A stretch of DNA of 64,000 nucleotides, from NCBI GenBank assembly GCA_036250195.1, contig JAVHZZ010000001.1, positions 374,586,707 to 374,650,706 on the forward strand. The letters are read 5' to 3'. Positions 42,229-54,664 of the stretch are shown piece after piece (within the stretch, counting starts at the first letter, position 1; every line of letters starts with the position of its first letter). Below the pieces are notes generated by a model. It saw only the letters and a program-made list of their open reading frames with translations. It had not been told where the DNA came from and did no database searches. Origin of the DNA: Mixophyes australis. Taxonomy: Eukaryota; Chordata; Amphibia; Anura; Limnodynastidae. The position numbers and the translations under genes are program-made.

Positions 42229-43198
42229 TTGTACGGTGTTATCAAAATAGATTCACAGCAGTACACAGAAGAGCAGGAGCACCAAGCTGCTGCTGCTGGG
42301 GGTGAATCTTCATACCAGAATCAGACCAAGAAGAAGACTACTAGTAGTTTACAACAATTGACTGTTAAACAATCCTTTGCAAGAGGAAGCAAGTATGAAA
42401 GCTGTCACCTAGTTGCAAAGCGGATCACAGACGCCATGGCAACTATGCTAATATTAGATCTGCATCCAATATCCACTATTAATACAGTTAGTTGAGGTCT
42501 TGTGTCCCCAAACTCCATCACAACACCATTTACTAGAAAAGCTATTCCTCACCTCTACCAGAAGGTGGGTAAAAATGTATTGGGCTACAAAATGCCATTC
42601 TACCCACTGTACAGTTAACCACAGATATGTGGACAAACGGAACTGGGCAAAATAAAATTTTTATGACTGTGACAGCCCACTGGGTTGGTGATTTTACCAG
42701 CAGGAACAGCAGCAGCATCTACCCAAGTATGTCACATTTGTCAGATGCAGGCTACTCTGTGTATCACCGGCTTCACTAAGAGGCATACAGCTGACAATCT
42801 GTTACAAAAACTAAGGGATATCATTACAACATGGCTTATCCCGCTTGGACTCTCCTTAGGATATGTCATTTCTGATAACGCAACCAATATTGTGAGAGCA
42901 TTACAGCTTGGTGAATTCCCTCACATTCCCTGTTTTGCTCACAGAATAAGCTTGGTGGTGCAGAGCTTTTTAAAAAATGACAGGGATGTGCAGAATATAC
43001 TGTCTGTGGCCCGTAAAATATCTGGACATTTCCGACATTCGGCAACAGCGTGTAGGAGATTGCAGCAGCTACAAGAGCAATTTAATTTGCCCTGTCACCA
43101 GCTGAAGCAAGAGGTGGTGACAAGGTGGTATACCACCCTGTACATGCTTCTGCGGATGGAGGAACAGCAAAAAGCCATCCACGCTTATTGCACAAGAC
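42229..43198 (+). pseudogene. hAT transposase fragments, second copy
   Basis: Two frames match the core of the transposase pieces at 23260-24365: one with SSLQQLTVKQSFARG (42229-42495) and one with NATNIVRALQLGEFPHIPCFAH and SATACRRLQQLQEQ (42685-43198). The N-terminal acidic and BED parts are deleted compared with the first copy, and the C-terminal part is replaced by LTR sequence, so it is clearly inactive. Confidence 0.88.
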
Positions 43199-43204
43199 AT
43201 CGTT

Positions 43205-43529
43205 TGAACTGACCAATGACCTGCATTTCACTGGACTGTCCTGAAGCCTGAACCAATGGAAACATGCCAAATCATCTCTATTGTTTTCAATGTAACATCC
43301 ATTGTATATAAGCAGGAGCTCTGGGACCAACAGACAGTCTTCTTGACCACAGACTTCAGGATTGAATCACTGTAGGCTGGATCCAGTGTGCCTGCGTATG
43401 TAATTGGCTGTACTTATTTTATTGAATTGTTACTCTGTTACTTTTTTGCTATTAAATCGCATTGTGAGTTGGAACCACACTATTCGAAGTGTACAATTTT
43501 CATTGAATAGCGACTAGACAAATATAACA
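43205..43529 (+). repeat. truncated solo LTR related to the 17962 retrovirus
   Basis: Compared with the minus strand of 17962-18290 it shares TATATAAGCAG.AGCT, AGACTTCAGGATTGAAT, CTGGATCCAG, and GCCTGCG followed by GGCTGTA, with an A/T-rich end GCGACTAGACAAATATAACA against GCGACGATACGCACATTAACA. The U3 start is missing. It joins the hAT fragment directly. Confidence 0.75.
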
Positions 43530-43543
43530 CCTCTTTCTCCCCT

Positions 43544-43602
43544 CAAGAAACTTTAAATTAAATAATCAGGTGACATTAAAGGGCCAGAAATGTAAATGTG
43601 AC
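43544..43602 (+). repeat. right ~59-bp direct repeat around the composite insert
   Basis: Partner of 41371-41429; see there. Confidence 0.8.
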
Positions 43603-45309
43603 ATCAAAAACAAGCCCAAAATAATGTGTGCTGCTTTTTGGGGGGTTCAAAGCAACAGCACATTTGTCACCATAAAAACAATGTACATTGGTATCCAATA
43701 TAATGCAAATTTTATCCTAAACTTTCCCCACCCCCACAGCACTGTGATCTTCCTCTTCTGTATCTCCTCACCATCTCATACACTCACAATGCCATAGTTG
43801 TAAAGTCTTTTTACTCATCTTAAACATATAGCAATGGCAACAACAATACCTATCTCCCCATCCTCCACTGTGGCTGCTATAAACCCGAACTGTAATTAAG
43901 TCATCAACACCTTAATTTCTTCATATGGCACCACAGATTCTGCAGCGCCACACATTCAACAAAATATAAAACAAAAAATACAGATAACGACAGATGACAA
44001 GAAAAAACAAAAGAATCGGTAAAAAGCAATACAAGAGACTATAGAGAAAGCAAATATATAAGAGGAAACCACTTGAACAAAGGAAACATTACAAAGAGGA
44101 AGAGAAGATAGGAGGTAGAGAGTGCCAAACTTGATGATGCCTTGCCTATGTGGCTGTCTTTGGGTAGCAGCACTCTATTGTATAGAAGCTGCAGTCTGCC
44201 ATTTGGTCTGTTGGTGGAGACAGACTACTTCAGGCTAAGTATCCTTATATACTAGGTGGTTCTATATAAGCATAGGCTTTTTTTGGATTGTCTGTATATT
44301 ATTTAATAGTGTTAATTTGGCAGTTCTTATTAGAATTATTAGCTTCTCTTTTATTCAATAATGGATTTGGTTGCCTTAGTAACCAAATTTCTATTATTCA
44401 TTTATCTGATTTATGCATTATATTTTTTTTTAAGCGATTCTTTAAATTAGCTATTCATAATGTTATGTATATGATATAAGCTTAAATCTGCTTAGTGAGG
44501 CATTCATTACTTGCCTGTTTATTTACGATGGCTGCATGTTTTTATGTTGTTCGGATATACTATATCAAGTTTGTTTTTATGTTGTTCAGATATACTGTTA
44601 TCAAGCTTCCACATAGTTGTTTATATTTACATCATTACCATAGTAATGGACTGCCAAACTTTATTTATAACACAAGTGCAATCAGAATCGTGTGTGATTG
44701 GCCGGCTGGGACCATGTGATCGCTGTTTGGCTTTTAAATTGCATCTGAATACAGAGACAGTCAATTGATTTATATTCTTCTGATGAAAATGTATTTTAGG
44801 ACAAAGAAACGCGTCAGTTAAGACATTATTATTTTCATATTGGTAGCAGGATCGCACTACTCTTCAGAACCCCAGCATTTGTTGAATGGATTGAAATCTT
44901 CATAATTACAAAGAACCTGGATGAGAGACGTGATCATGCCCTATTTTCTCTTTGAATACTAATGCTGGAGTCAGGAAGGATAAGTAACCTGAATTTCTAT
45001 TATTCTCATGTATTATAGCTGTAGTCTGCATCTGTTTGCTTAAGACTATTCATTAAGATTACACACCTTCAGGAATCAGCATAAGAGAGACCTTATTACA
45101 ACGCTCTTGGCAACTTGCTGGATACAGGAGGTATAAGTACCTTGTGTATATTTAAATTTAACACTTTCATGGTTTTTGCTACTGATCCATTTCATTTGAT
45201 AATGTGTTTCACAGGTTTATACCATTCCCTGTGAACCAGCTAAAGGGATTCAATTAAGAATCTGATGGTCAGCTGATCTATGTCTCCAATCTACCTCTTT
45301 CTAGAGGGC
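43603..45309. other. no recognisable gene; unassigned DNA
   Basis: No coding frame of note. GATGAAAATG and then GAAACGCGTC near 44780-44815 resembles a motif common in amphibian repeats, but I cannot name the family. Confidence 0.5.
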
Positions 45310-45915
45310 TACTATATTTTGATAAGAACTATCACATACAAGGCCCTCGCCAACTCCACTGCACCCTACATCTCCTCCCTCCTCTCTATTCATGCTCCAT
45401 CCCGCCCTCTCCGATCGGCCAATGACCGTCGCCTCTCTTCCCCCCTGATCACCTCCTCCCACGCGCGTATCTAAGACTTCGCCCGCGCTGCCCCCCTCCA
45501 TTGGAACAAGCTCTCCCCTATGTCTCTCTGTCAGTCTACCCCACCCCTTAGATTGTACGCTCCTTTGAGCAGGGCTTTCTCTCCTCCTGTCTTCACCACT
45601 TTTAACTCTGCTCGCCAGCTACCCAGCCTTCCTCCTCGAGGACCTTCTTCCCTTATCCCCTCTCGCTCCCTCCTCTTCCTCCTGGGGGTCTCCCTCTCAT
45701 CCGTGCCCTCCCTCCTAGGTGCCGTTGTTGGCTGACCTTCCCCTTTCCCCTCCCCCGCCCCTCTAGCTGTGCCTTGAGCTTACTGAGTTACTGTGATTAT
45801 TGTTTACTGTTCTGTGCTGTCTCTCGTCGTATTGTAATCTCGTCTGTCCCTGTACGGCGCCGCGGACACCTAGTGGCGCCCTATAAATAAAAATTAATAA
45901 TAATAATATTAATAA
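45310..45915 (+). mobile_element. 3' end of an L2-type LINE
   Basis: The + strand encodes the typical C-terminus of L2/CR1-type ORF2: ITYKALANSTAPYISSLL, RPLRSANDRRL, a stop where an Arg-like codon is expected, and FARAAPLHWNKLS. A non-coding tail with TTAGATTGTACGCTCCTTTG and GAGCAGGGC follows, ending in a CTATAAATAA(AATTAATAATAA)-like tail. It is 5'-truncated and inactive. Confidence 0.8.
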
Positions 45916-46029
45916 CTAATCCAGGAGCTTGTATAATTATTATTTTATTGCTTCTATCAGTCAAGATTTCTATATTATTATTTATAATTTCATATCTTGA
46001 ACAGGTATTTAAATGTGCTGCTACTCTCT

Positions 46030-47650
46030 ATTGATTTTACTGTACATTGGAAAAGAGTTGACACATGGATTTGACCCCTGTGGCATGCCACCATGGAAAT
46101 TGGCGGTATTTATACAACTCAGGAAAGGTGGAATTAACCCAGATCGCAGTATCAGGGTCCATCCCAACTGTAATTATCACTCCCTGAAGCGCATTCCATA
46201 CCAATAAAGCACGCCTAAGTAGCTGTGGAACAATTCTCAATACTCAGGTACTCAACAAGGCCAGGTGGGCGCTCAAAACCTGCCCACTTGGCCAGATAAC
46301 TGACAAGGGCGGTCGGTGGGGAAGCCCCCCAGCCATCCCTTCAGATGCGCCAATTGTGTGGCTAGATAGTAGGCCCTAAAGTCCGGAAGAGCAAGTCCCC
46401 CAGAGGCTAGGGAACAGCCCAAAGTAGCTAATCTGATTCACACCCACTCCCTTCCCCCAGATCAGAGAGGACAGGAATTTGTTAATATTGGAGAAGAGCC
46501 ATCTCAGGAGATATACCGGAGAGTGGTGCAATGGGTAGAGAAATTTTGGCTGGAGTACCATTTTTATTAGATTAACTCTATCCGCACAGGGCAATTTTGT
46601 CCAAGTAGAAGTCTTCGTCTAAAGATAATTAATCACAGGGTCAATATTCAGTGGTATGTAGTCAGCACCTGAATTTGTGACCCATATCCCTAGATATTTA
46701 AATTTAAGTGTCCACTGGAGAGAATGGGAGGTAGCAGGACATGCTGGAAGCCCCCCAGAGATAGGGAATATGTTAGATTTGGAACAATTTATCCTCAGGC
46801 CTGAGAATCACCAAACTCCTCCACCAGACACAACAGTGTAGTCAGGGACGCCAGAATCTCTAAGGAACAGGAGCATGTCTTCTGCATACAATGCAATTTT
46901 GTCAACTCTATCCCTGACCCTGAGGCCACAGATAGCAGCATGAGTTAGTATTAAGCAAGCCAGCGGCTCAATGGCTATGGTAAACAAGGCTGGGGAGAGG
47001 AGACAACCCTGGCGTGTGACTCTACCCAAGTCAAAGAAGGAGGTAACATGCCCGTAAACACTAATTCTGGCCGTCGGTGCCGAGTAAAGCAACCAAACCC
47101 AGGATACAAAATTAGGGCCAATCCCCAATCTATACATAACTGCCCAAAAATATTCCCATTACACAGAATCTAATGCTTTAGCGGCATCCAGGGACACCAC
47201 CACTGCACCATCTCCATTCCCCCCCGGCATCTGCAAATGTGTAAACAAACGTCTCAAATTGATGGCCGTAGACTTTCCAGGCATAAATCCCGTCTGGTCT
47301 GGGTGGATCAACTGGGACATTACTGTGTTCAGGCGCATAGCAAGGACTTTGGCAAGGATTTTTACATCAGTCGTAAGAAGGGAGATTGGTCGATAAGAAT
47401 CTGGTAACATTGGATCCTTACCCGTCTTTGGGATAAGAACTATCAATGCCTCTAACATGGATGGTGGCAAAACAGTCCCCTCCAAGAATTCATAATATTG
47501 AGCAAGTAATGTAGGAATAAAGGAAGTACCAAATTTTGTATACAGCTCCATAGGCAGGCCGTCTACACCCGGTGCTATATTGCAAGGAAAGGATGCTAAT
47601 GCCGCCTCAAGCTTCTCCTTCATAATAGGAGTCACCAGACACTCCACTTT
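46030..47650 (-). mobile_element. L1/Tx1-like LINE ORF2 fragment (RT domain), inactivated
   Basis: On the minus strand 47647-47159 encodes an L1-type RT start (APGVDGLPMELY, LIVLIPKTGKDP, SYRPISLLTTDVKILAKVLA, TGFMPGKST and SLDAAKALDSV). A stop interrupts before the continuation WEYFWAVMYRLGIG, and 47137-46808 goes on with RQGCLLSPALF and YAEDMLLFL, in which the usual YADD box is altered. Further remnants (DRVNLIKMVLQPKFLYPL, 46594-46376) follow after frame breaks. Endonuclease and ORF1 are missing. Confidence 0.88.
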
Positions 47651-47879
47651 ATTACAAGATATTTGTAAAGATGAAGACTTTAATTTGCAGTATTGTCATC
47701 TTTGCAGGAAAACACAAAATACAGTCAAATGAAGCATTGGGCTTCCCCATGGTGGCAGATATAGAGAAGGGGGGAGCAGAGTGTGAAGAGTGAGGCCACT
47801 GATGCAGAGCATAGGCCAACAAATCGCAGGGGAAGGAAAATGAATCAGAGATATCCGTATCCCAGTTGCCGCAGTAACA
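47651..47879. other. short unassigned stretch next to the LINE
   Basis: No open frame of note or known repeat. Confidence 0.5.
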
Positions 47880-48360
47880 CCACTATATAGCAGCAGAGCT
47901 CCTCATCCCGAGCCCATAGGAGCTTACAGATGTATGATGAAGGAAAAGTTTTTATTCAGTTCCAGTATATATCTCTTTAATGTATCAGGGCTTTGGTCAG
48001 CAATACTGCACATGTTGCCAATAGAGAGCAATCAGTTCAGTAATGAGAGATAGTAAAACAGATATTACAGCTTGTCAGCCACTGCAGCGATGTCACTAGA
48101 TGGTAGGACAGCTCCTCACCCCAGGCCCATGGAAGCTTACAAATGTATGCAAGAGCAAAGCTTCTGGTTTATTTCCAAAGTGTAATACGTTGATGTAGCC
48201 AGGCTTATGTCCAGTAGAATGCCACCTCAGAACAGGCAGTCCAGTGGTGAGAGGACATATAGCAAATAATTCAGCACATCAGCAGCAGCACCACTAGGTG
48301 GCAGCACAGCTCCTCACCCCAAACCCACAGGAGTTTACAGATATAGAAATCAGAAGAAAA
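47880..48360. repeat. ~200-bp diverged tandem repeat, about three copies
   Basis: Units near 47885, 48090 and 48285 each contain an AG.ACAGCTCCTCA.CCC core, a CCCA..GGAGCTTACA.AT-like segment and an A-rich part. Similarity is moderate, so the array is old. It lies on the 5' side of the minus-strand L1 fragment; a link to a LINE promoter is possible but unsupported because ORF1 is absent. Confidence 0.7.
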
Positions 48361-49204
48361 AAAACCCAAAAAGTTCAAATTCCAGAATTTGTCCCTTTAG
48401 TATTACAGGATTTATTACCAGCAGTACTGCCTTGAGCATCAACGTAGGCATGCATCCCAGTGCACAGATGATGGTGGTGGGGGGAAGGGGGAGAAGGGAG
48501 CACTGCCAGTTCCTTTCTCTCTTCAGTCAGAGATGCCGGCAGAGGGAGGGAAAAGAGTCCAGACAAGCCAGTCACAGATGAATTGCACCAGAGGAAGCAC
48601 GATCGTTGTATAGGCGTCTGGATCAGCAAATTCACCTACCTGGCTCCAGACACAGTGAGCCATCCTCAGAATTTGCTGGCGCTATATAAATAAATGACCG
48701 CCTCCCGCCACTTCCAGCATCATATCCAGCAGTTGAATGGGGATCCTTAACAGTAGGATTCACCAGGACCCAAGTCCTCAGCAGATGTGAATGCAGTGGG
48801 AACCCCCATAGTCAGCTGTTCGGGTCTCCGCAGCCAGAAGCAGCAACTCTGACAGGGTACCCGGGTGCAGGTCTCAGAGCTCTCTCGCGAGACTGTGTGA
48901 GGTGGAAAGTCCAAAGAGTGATTTGCGACCCTTGCCATGTGGGGCTTTGAATGTCAATAATCTAATTTTAAAACATTGTCACTATCTTACAGGCAGTCCA
49001 CGTAGAGAACAGAGAAGAAGTAGTATGTGGTATTAATGTGTCAGGCTTGTTAACAGTCTGGCTGCAGCATTCTGTGTAAGCAGCAGATGGCACAATTATG
49101 TTTTTGGGAGTCCAAACTAGAGTGTATTACAGTAGTCGGCGTTCAGTTGTTCTGACCGCCATCAGGAAGTGTAGCTGACGTCTACGTTGCCAAGCAAGAG
49201 ACGT
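48361..49204. other. unassigned DNA with a LINE/SINE-like tail
   Basis: GCTGGCGCTATATAAATAAATGA at about 48675-48696 is the kind of 3' tail shared by L2/CR1-type elements and their SINEs. AGAGTGTATTACAGTAGTCGGC near 49120-49141 resembles another retroelement tail. No gene seen. Confidence 0.45.
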
Positions 49205-49331
49205 GATGTTCAGACACATGCACCAGAACTTCTGGCCGAGAACTGGAAGAGGCGTCCCGTTGTGGCACCCGAGCCGCAGCGACTACGACCATCCCTGGCA
49301 CCCAGTGTGTGTGCAGGGACGGCGCCTTACA
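49205..49331 (-). repeat. 3' LTR of the decayed chromovirus, deleted
   Basis: On the minus strand it starts TGTAAGGCGCCGTCCCTGCA and matches the first part of the 5' LTR, including CACTGGGTGCC. The rest is shortened to about 127 bases, and the expected GACA terminus is not clear. Confidence 0.65.
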
Positions 49332-52300
49332 GTATCCTCCCCTCTCCACTGCATTCTTCAAAGATTGTTTCTTGATGAAATCGGCTACAAGACGAGGAGC
49401 ATGAACATCTTTCTTATACAGCCATGACTGTTGCTCGAATCCGTAGCCCTTCCAGTGGACCATGTACTGGGAACGCCCACGCAGATTATGGGCGTCCAGA
49501 ATGTGACTGATCTAATATTTGTTGCCCGATGCGGATAACAGAGGTTGTGGAGTACAAGATTTGCGGGACAATCTGTTGTGGATAAGTGGTTTCAGCAAAG
49601 ACACATAAAAAGTATTGTGGATCTTCAGAGAGGATGTAAGGTGCAGCCTGTACATTACAAGGTTGATAATCTGTATCACAGGATAGGGTCCAATAAAACA
49701 TGGAGCCAATTTCATTGATGGCACCCGGAGTCTAAGATTTTGTGTGGAGAGCCACACTTTGTCACCCAGATGAAGAGTAGGAATCAATCTTCCATGACGG
49801 TCTGCAGCCTGTTTGTATCGTTGAGAAGCTTTTAATAGATTTTCTTTAGTTGAGGCTCGAACCAAAGAATGAGCAGCCGGAACTGTAGGTACCAAAGGAG
49901 GAGAGAAATCAGGTAGGATGGGGTGGGAGCTGGAGGCCGTAAAGAAAGAGGAGAATCCAGTGGAATTATGTACATTATTATTATGGGCGAATTCAGCCCA
50001 AGGAAGCAAGTTACACCAATCATCTTGATTACCGTAGGAAAAACAACGGAGAAATAGTTCAAGATCCTGGTTTACATGTTCCGTCTGGCCATTAGTTTGA
50101 GGATAATACCCCGAAGAAAACTTTAGGTCAATTCCTAGATCTTTACAGAAGACTCTTCAAAATCATCATATAAATTGTACCCCTCAGTCCAATATAATCT
50201 CTTCTGGACAATAATGGAGCCGGAACACCTCCTTTATAAAGACTTGAGGGACTTAGAAGCAGATGGAAGACCCTTTAATGGAATGAAGTGAGCCATCTTT
50301 GAAAATCTGTCTACAATTACCCAGATAATATTGAAACCCTCGCTAGAAGGTAAGTCGATAATGAAGTCCATGGAAAGACTCACCCAAGGACATTCAGGAA
50401 CTGGTAGAGGTAGAAGCAACCCTGACTGAGGGTGCCTAGGAACTTTGTTTTGGGCACATATTCCACAAGAGTCTATGAAGTCCTTAAGATCAGTCCGGAG
50501 GGTGGGCCACCAATAGCATTGGGACAAAAGAGAGAAGGATTTTTTGAACCCAGCATGGCCAGCAAATTTAGTGGCATGGGCCCAACGGAGCGCTTTGAGA
50601 CGAAGATGAGGTTCCAGATTAGAGCATCCAACTGGAGGTGTCCTAGAAGCTCTAGTTAGAGCAATAATATTGGAAGGCTCAAAAATGTGAGAAGGTTCAG
50701 ATGCGGGAGCAACATCAGATTCGTCAAATGACAGGGAAAGGGCATCCGCTCGAAAATTACCAAAGCAAAGACCAGCTCGCTTGAAGGGGATTCAGGCAGC
50801 GAGCGTCCCGAAGATAGATTACATTTTTGTGGTCCATGAAGACCGTAACCGTGTGTAAAGCTCTTTCGAGGAAGTGGCGCCATTCTTCTAGAGCTGACTT
50901 GATGGCCAGTAATTCCTTATCACTGATTTCATAGTTGCGTTCCAAGGTGGAATTTTTTTTAGAAAAGAATCCACAAGGACAAAGGATACTAGAGGATGAT
51001 TCTTGTGGAACGATAGCTCCAACTCCGACTAAAGAGGCGTCTACCTCTAGTAAAAAAGGTTTCCCTTGATCCGGTTGAGTCAGGATGTGTACAGACAAGA
51101 AGGCTTCTTTCAAGGAAGAAAATGCTGAGATGGACTCAGGGGACCAGAGCTTAGTGCTTGTAGATCTCCGGGTGAGGGCTGTGATGGGAGCAATAAGTTT
51201 GAAGAACTGATTGATGAATTGCCTATAATAATTGGTGAAACCAATAAAGCGTTGAACAGCTTTCAGACTCAGCGGTTGGGGCCACTTGGTGATAGCAGAA
51301 ACCTTTTCCGGATCCATCTGCAATCCAGAACCAGAGGCTATGTATCCCAGAATAGAAATTTGAGGTTCCTCAAAAATACATTTCTCAAGTTTACAAAAAG
51401 GTTTGTTTAAACGTAGACGAAACAGAACCTCTTTTACTTGAGCATGCTGGGTAACTACATCAGGTGAAAAGATTAATATATCATCTAGATATACCACCAC
51501 TGATTTGTATAGAAGGTCTCAAAAAATCTCGTTAACAAACAATTGGAACACGGCAGTAGCATTGCAAAGCCCAAAGGGCATGAAAAGGTACTCATATTGC
51601 CCATCTCGAGTACTGAAAGCAGTCTTCCACTCGTCCTCCTCACGTATCTGGATTAAATTATAAGCGCCATGTAGATCTAATTTTGAGAAGATCTTCGAGC
51701 CACTGATCTGATCAAACAGTTCCGTGATAAGTGGAAGAGGATACATGTTTTTGACAGTAATGTCATTTAGCCACTGATAGTCGATGCAGGGGCGTAAGGT
51801 TCCATCTTTCTTCTTAACGAATAAGAATCCTGCTCCAGCAGGGGAAGGGGATTTCCTGATGAAGCCACGCTGTAAATTCTTGGTGATGTATTGGAAAATA
51901 GCCTGATCCTCTGGAAGGGAAAGAGGATAAATTCTACATTGGGAATGGGCCTATCAGACAACAAATCTATAGGGCAGTGCTAGGGACGATGCGGAGGAAG
52001 AATCTCAGAGGCTGCTTTGGAGAATACGTCCCAGAAGGAGGTGTAGGGAGCAGGGACCTCCGGCTGAGGAGAAAGTTGACTGACAAATTATAGGAGAAAT
52101 ACCCTGCTTCTTGGGTTTTACTGTGAGGAGAAATCTCTTGAAACTTTGTGAACCCCAGGAAGTGATTTGTGTTGAACTCCAATCGAATTGAGGTGCATGT
52201 AATCTGAGCAATGGAAGACCCAGAATGACAGAATTCATGAACTGAGGCAAAACCAAGAATTCGATCCATTCTGAATGTAAGACCCCTATCATCAGCCGAA

Positions 52301-52560
52301 CAGTAGTAGTAACCTTGGAAATGGACCAAGCGATTTCCATCTACGGCAGTAACAACGGCTGAGGCAAATCTCGAGTTGATATTTGGAGTTGCGATGCCAA
52401 GGTGGCAGAGATGAAATTTACAGATGCGCCGGAGTCCACGAAGGCTGAGGTCACTAGGGGGCCACTAGGGGTGTCCAGAGAGACAGACATCAGGAAATCT
52501 GGTTTCGAGGTAGAATAGGGAGTAGAACATCTGACTCATAGAACAGCCTCCTTGTCATCG
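49332..52560 (-). pseudogene. pol: pol of the decayed chromovirus
   Basis: Read on the minus strand from 52560 down: protease (DSGAS near 52430), a conserved hinge, RT N-part ([15 protein letters not shown]), RT C-part with VVYLDDILIFS and FLGLN-like continuation (51746-50757), RNase H (LLEVDASLVGVGAI, DHKNVIYL), integrase zinc and core (SMDFIIDLPSSEGFN, 50527-50234), integrase C-part (LPWAEFAHNN and FIGPYPVIQIINL, 50009-49512) and a chromodomain (MVHWKGYGFEQQSW, 49463-49340). The frame is split by stops and shifts in at least six places, so it is dead. It confirms the domain order of the intact copy. Confidence 0.9.
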
Positions 52561-52586
52561 ACTAGGAGGGAGCTTTTCCTGGCCGT

Positions 52587-53307
52587 TTAGAACAGGAGAT
52601 AAGTAGTTGACCAACCCCACCACAGTATAAACAAAGATTTTGTTTTAGTCTTCATTCCCTTTCCGCAGGAGACAACCAACCGTTCTATCTGCATGGGTTC
52701 GTCCACAGGGGCAAGGTTCGGATTCTGGAATTGAGGAGCAAGGCGAGGAACAAAACATCTGGCAGAAGATCTTTCTTGAGTACGTTCCCAGAAGCGAAGA
52801 TCTACCCTATTACATAGGGAAAAAAGGAATTCAAGATCCGCAGGGAGTTCACGAGATACCAACTCGTCCTTAATGCAATCAGAAAGTTCCTGCCAGAATG
52901 TTGCCACAAGTGCCTCATCATTCCATTTGAGCTCAGAAGCCAGGATACGGAACTGAACAGCATATTGTCCAACTGTTTGGGAACCTTGGCGTAGAGAAAG
53001 GAGGTGGGAGGATGGGGAAGAAACCCTGCCCGGTTCAACAAATATCTTCCGGAACATTGTTATGAAAGTAGAGACGTTTTGTAGAAGGGGATCATCACGT
53101 TCCCATATTGGTGACGCCCATGTCAGGGCTTGATTGGAGAGTAGAGAGAATATGAAAGCCACCTTGAACATTCAGAAGAGAAGGCTCCAGAAATTCATTC
53201 AAAATGAATTGTAAATGGGCCTGCTCAACATCGTGTTGTTCAACCTAATGAGCCAGGTGGAGCAGCAATTCACGAGTTGATGGTTCACCTTGACCTTCAG
53301 AGGTCAT
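52587..53307 (-). pseudogene. gag: gag of the decayed chromovirus
   Basis: The ATG at 53307 lies 13 bases after the LTR, as in the young element. An early in-frame TAG follows a LLLHLAH stretch, which corresponds to QHLVSRVEQ of the young Gag. The main open part (53171-52587) has LTWASPIWERDDPLLQ and VGQYAVQFRILASELKW, clearly the same protein. The zinc-knuckle end is disrupted. Confidence 0.9.
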
Positions 53308-53320
53308 AGCCAGAGTATAC

Positions 53321-53604
53321 TGTCATGAACAAACTTGCTCTGATGGTCTTACCTGCCGGTATTAGCGTTGTTCAGATGGGAGGTACGGAGTCTAAACATG
53401 CCTCAGATCTTCACCCTGGACCCCCGCAAGGGGATTTGGGGTTCGTTGCAGAGGTGTGGTGCAGGTCGCGGTCCACCCAGTTAGTTACCAGCGAGGTATA
53501 GGTGAACCAGAAGTGGCGTCCCGTTGCCTAGCAACGGGGCGATCGGGCCGCAGCGAAGGCGACTGTCCCGGCACCCAGTGTGTGTGCAGGGACGGCGCCT
53601 GACA
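53321..53604 (-). repeat. 5' LTR of the decayed chromovirus (284 bp)
   Basis: On the minus strand it begins TGTCAGGCGCCGTCCCTGCA and ends TTGTTCATGACA, directly before the leader GTATACTCTGGCT and the gag ATG. Confidence 0.88.
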
Positions 53605-54656
53605 ACCCGGCTTCACCTACATATGCATTTTTTAGGACCCAAGAGTGCTCCTGCAGCTTTATTCTGGAAAAAAATTTTGCTGAAGAGCCACAAGTGGTAA
53701 CGACACATTCAGATAGGCATTATAGGTCGCCAAAATGTTCTGATCAGGAAGCCAAATTCTAAAGCAATGTATACAAGAGTACATGAGTATCATGAAAGCA
53801 AATGCGGAATGCTATTCCCCTGTGACATTATAGCAAGTGTTGACAGTAAAATCACTATGGTGTGACAACGTATCATTCACTTTATCATACCTTTAGACTT
53901 TAGGATGGCATAAACATATGGGCTAAGGGATGGCACACATTTAAGGGGCTTTCTGAGGAAAGTCTCTAAGCTATGATTGGTTGAAACCTTCAACACATAA
54001 CATGGTAAAATGATGGGAAGAGTGATGGGAAAATGTGTGGTATTTGGGTTATATCTAAATGGGGCAAAACATCTGCAGTTTTGCATCAGCTGTAGAGCCA
54101 CAGGGGGCATTTGTTTACCCATCTCCATAGCATTGGGAATGAGGAGTACCCTTGAGTTGACAGTAAAAATCCTAACCCCCACCCAGTTACCAGATGGGGG
54201 GATCGGTGCTCTTCCAGTACAAGACAGGTGGGGTGAATAGGTCTGCCAACAGACTGGGCGTCAACATTTTATCTTTTATATACTAAACAATGTACTTTCT
54301 TATTTTAACGTAAGGGAAGATATTTACAGATACACACAGTATATACTTGTGATTATTATTTTGATATAAAGCATTTTTGTTATTATTTATAAGGTCATGT
54401 GTGTAGTTTTCTAGGTCCTTTTATCTCTGCCTTGAAAATGGTGCCTAGATGCCAAAACTGGTTAGCAGGATTACTATATGCTGAGACCTATGGACTTCTA
54501 ACTGAGGTGAGGAGGAGGTTCAGTATGTTTGCTTACATTCTTTTTCATCTTTGTATTTTTGTTGTAGCAACTATGTACAATATACAGAGACCTCCTCCTT
54601 TTTTTATAAGACCAGCACATTTTTGTTATTTTTCTTTCTCACATTTTTCTATTTCC
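53605..54656. other. no recognisable gene or element
   Basis: Frames up to about 120 codons are present on both strands, with no recognised domain. Confidence 0.5.
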
Positions 54657-54664
54657 CTTTATGC

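Larger units (their letters stand above)
41434..43198 (+). mobile_element. internal fragment of the 22115-family hAT transposon
   Basis: It starts at CTTAGCAGATCTGAGTACCG, which corresponds to about 22148 of the full element, so the left terminus is missing. It runs through the 5' leader and an internally deleted transposase. It ends where a retroviral LTR fragment begins. A MITE of the CAGGGGCGGA family sits inside it (41908-42182). Confidence 0.85.
49205..53604 (-). mobile_element. second Ty3/gypsy chromovirus, decayed
   Basis: On the minus strand: LTR (53604-53321), gag, protease, RT, RNase H, integrase, chromodomain, a G-rich tract, and a shortened LTR (49331-49205). Pieces match the 1-12131 element in order and motifs, but the LTRs are short (284 bp) and the bodies carry many stops and shifts. 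The 13-base leader and the GGATAC/GGTAC before the 3' LTR are shared with the young element, so the two are related families. Confidence 0.92.

Noticed and set aside
47880..48360. LINE promoter monomers
   Set aside because: The ~200-bp repeats lie on the 5' side of the L1 fragment, but ORF1 and the ORF2 start are missing, so the link is unsupported.
53877..54182. 101-codon minus-strand frame with a PSLSPYVYAILKSK end that recalls a receptor helix
   Set aside because: No other receptor motif is present and the frame is too short; the likeness is too weak.
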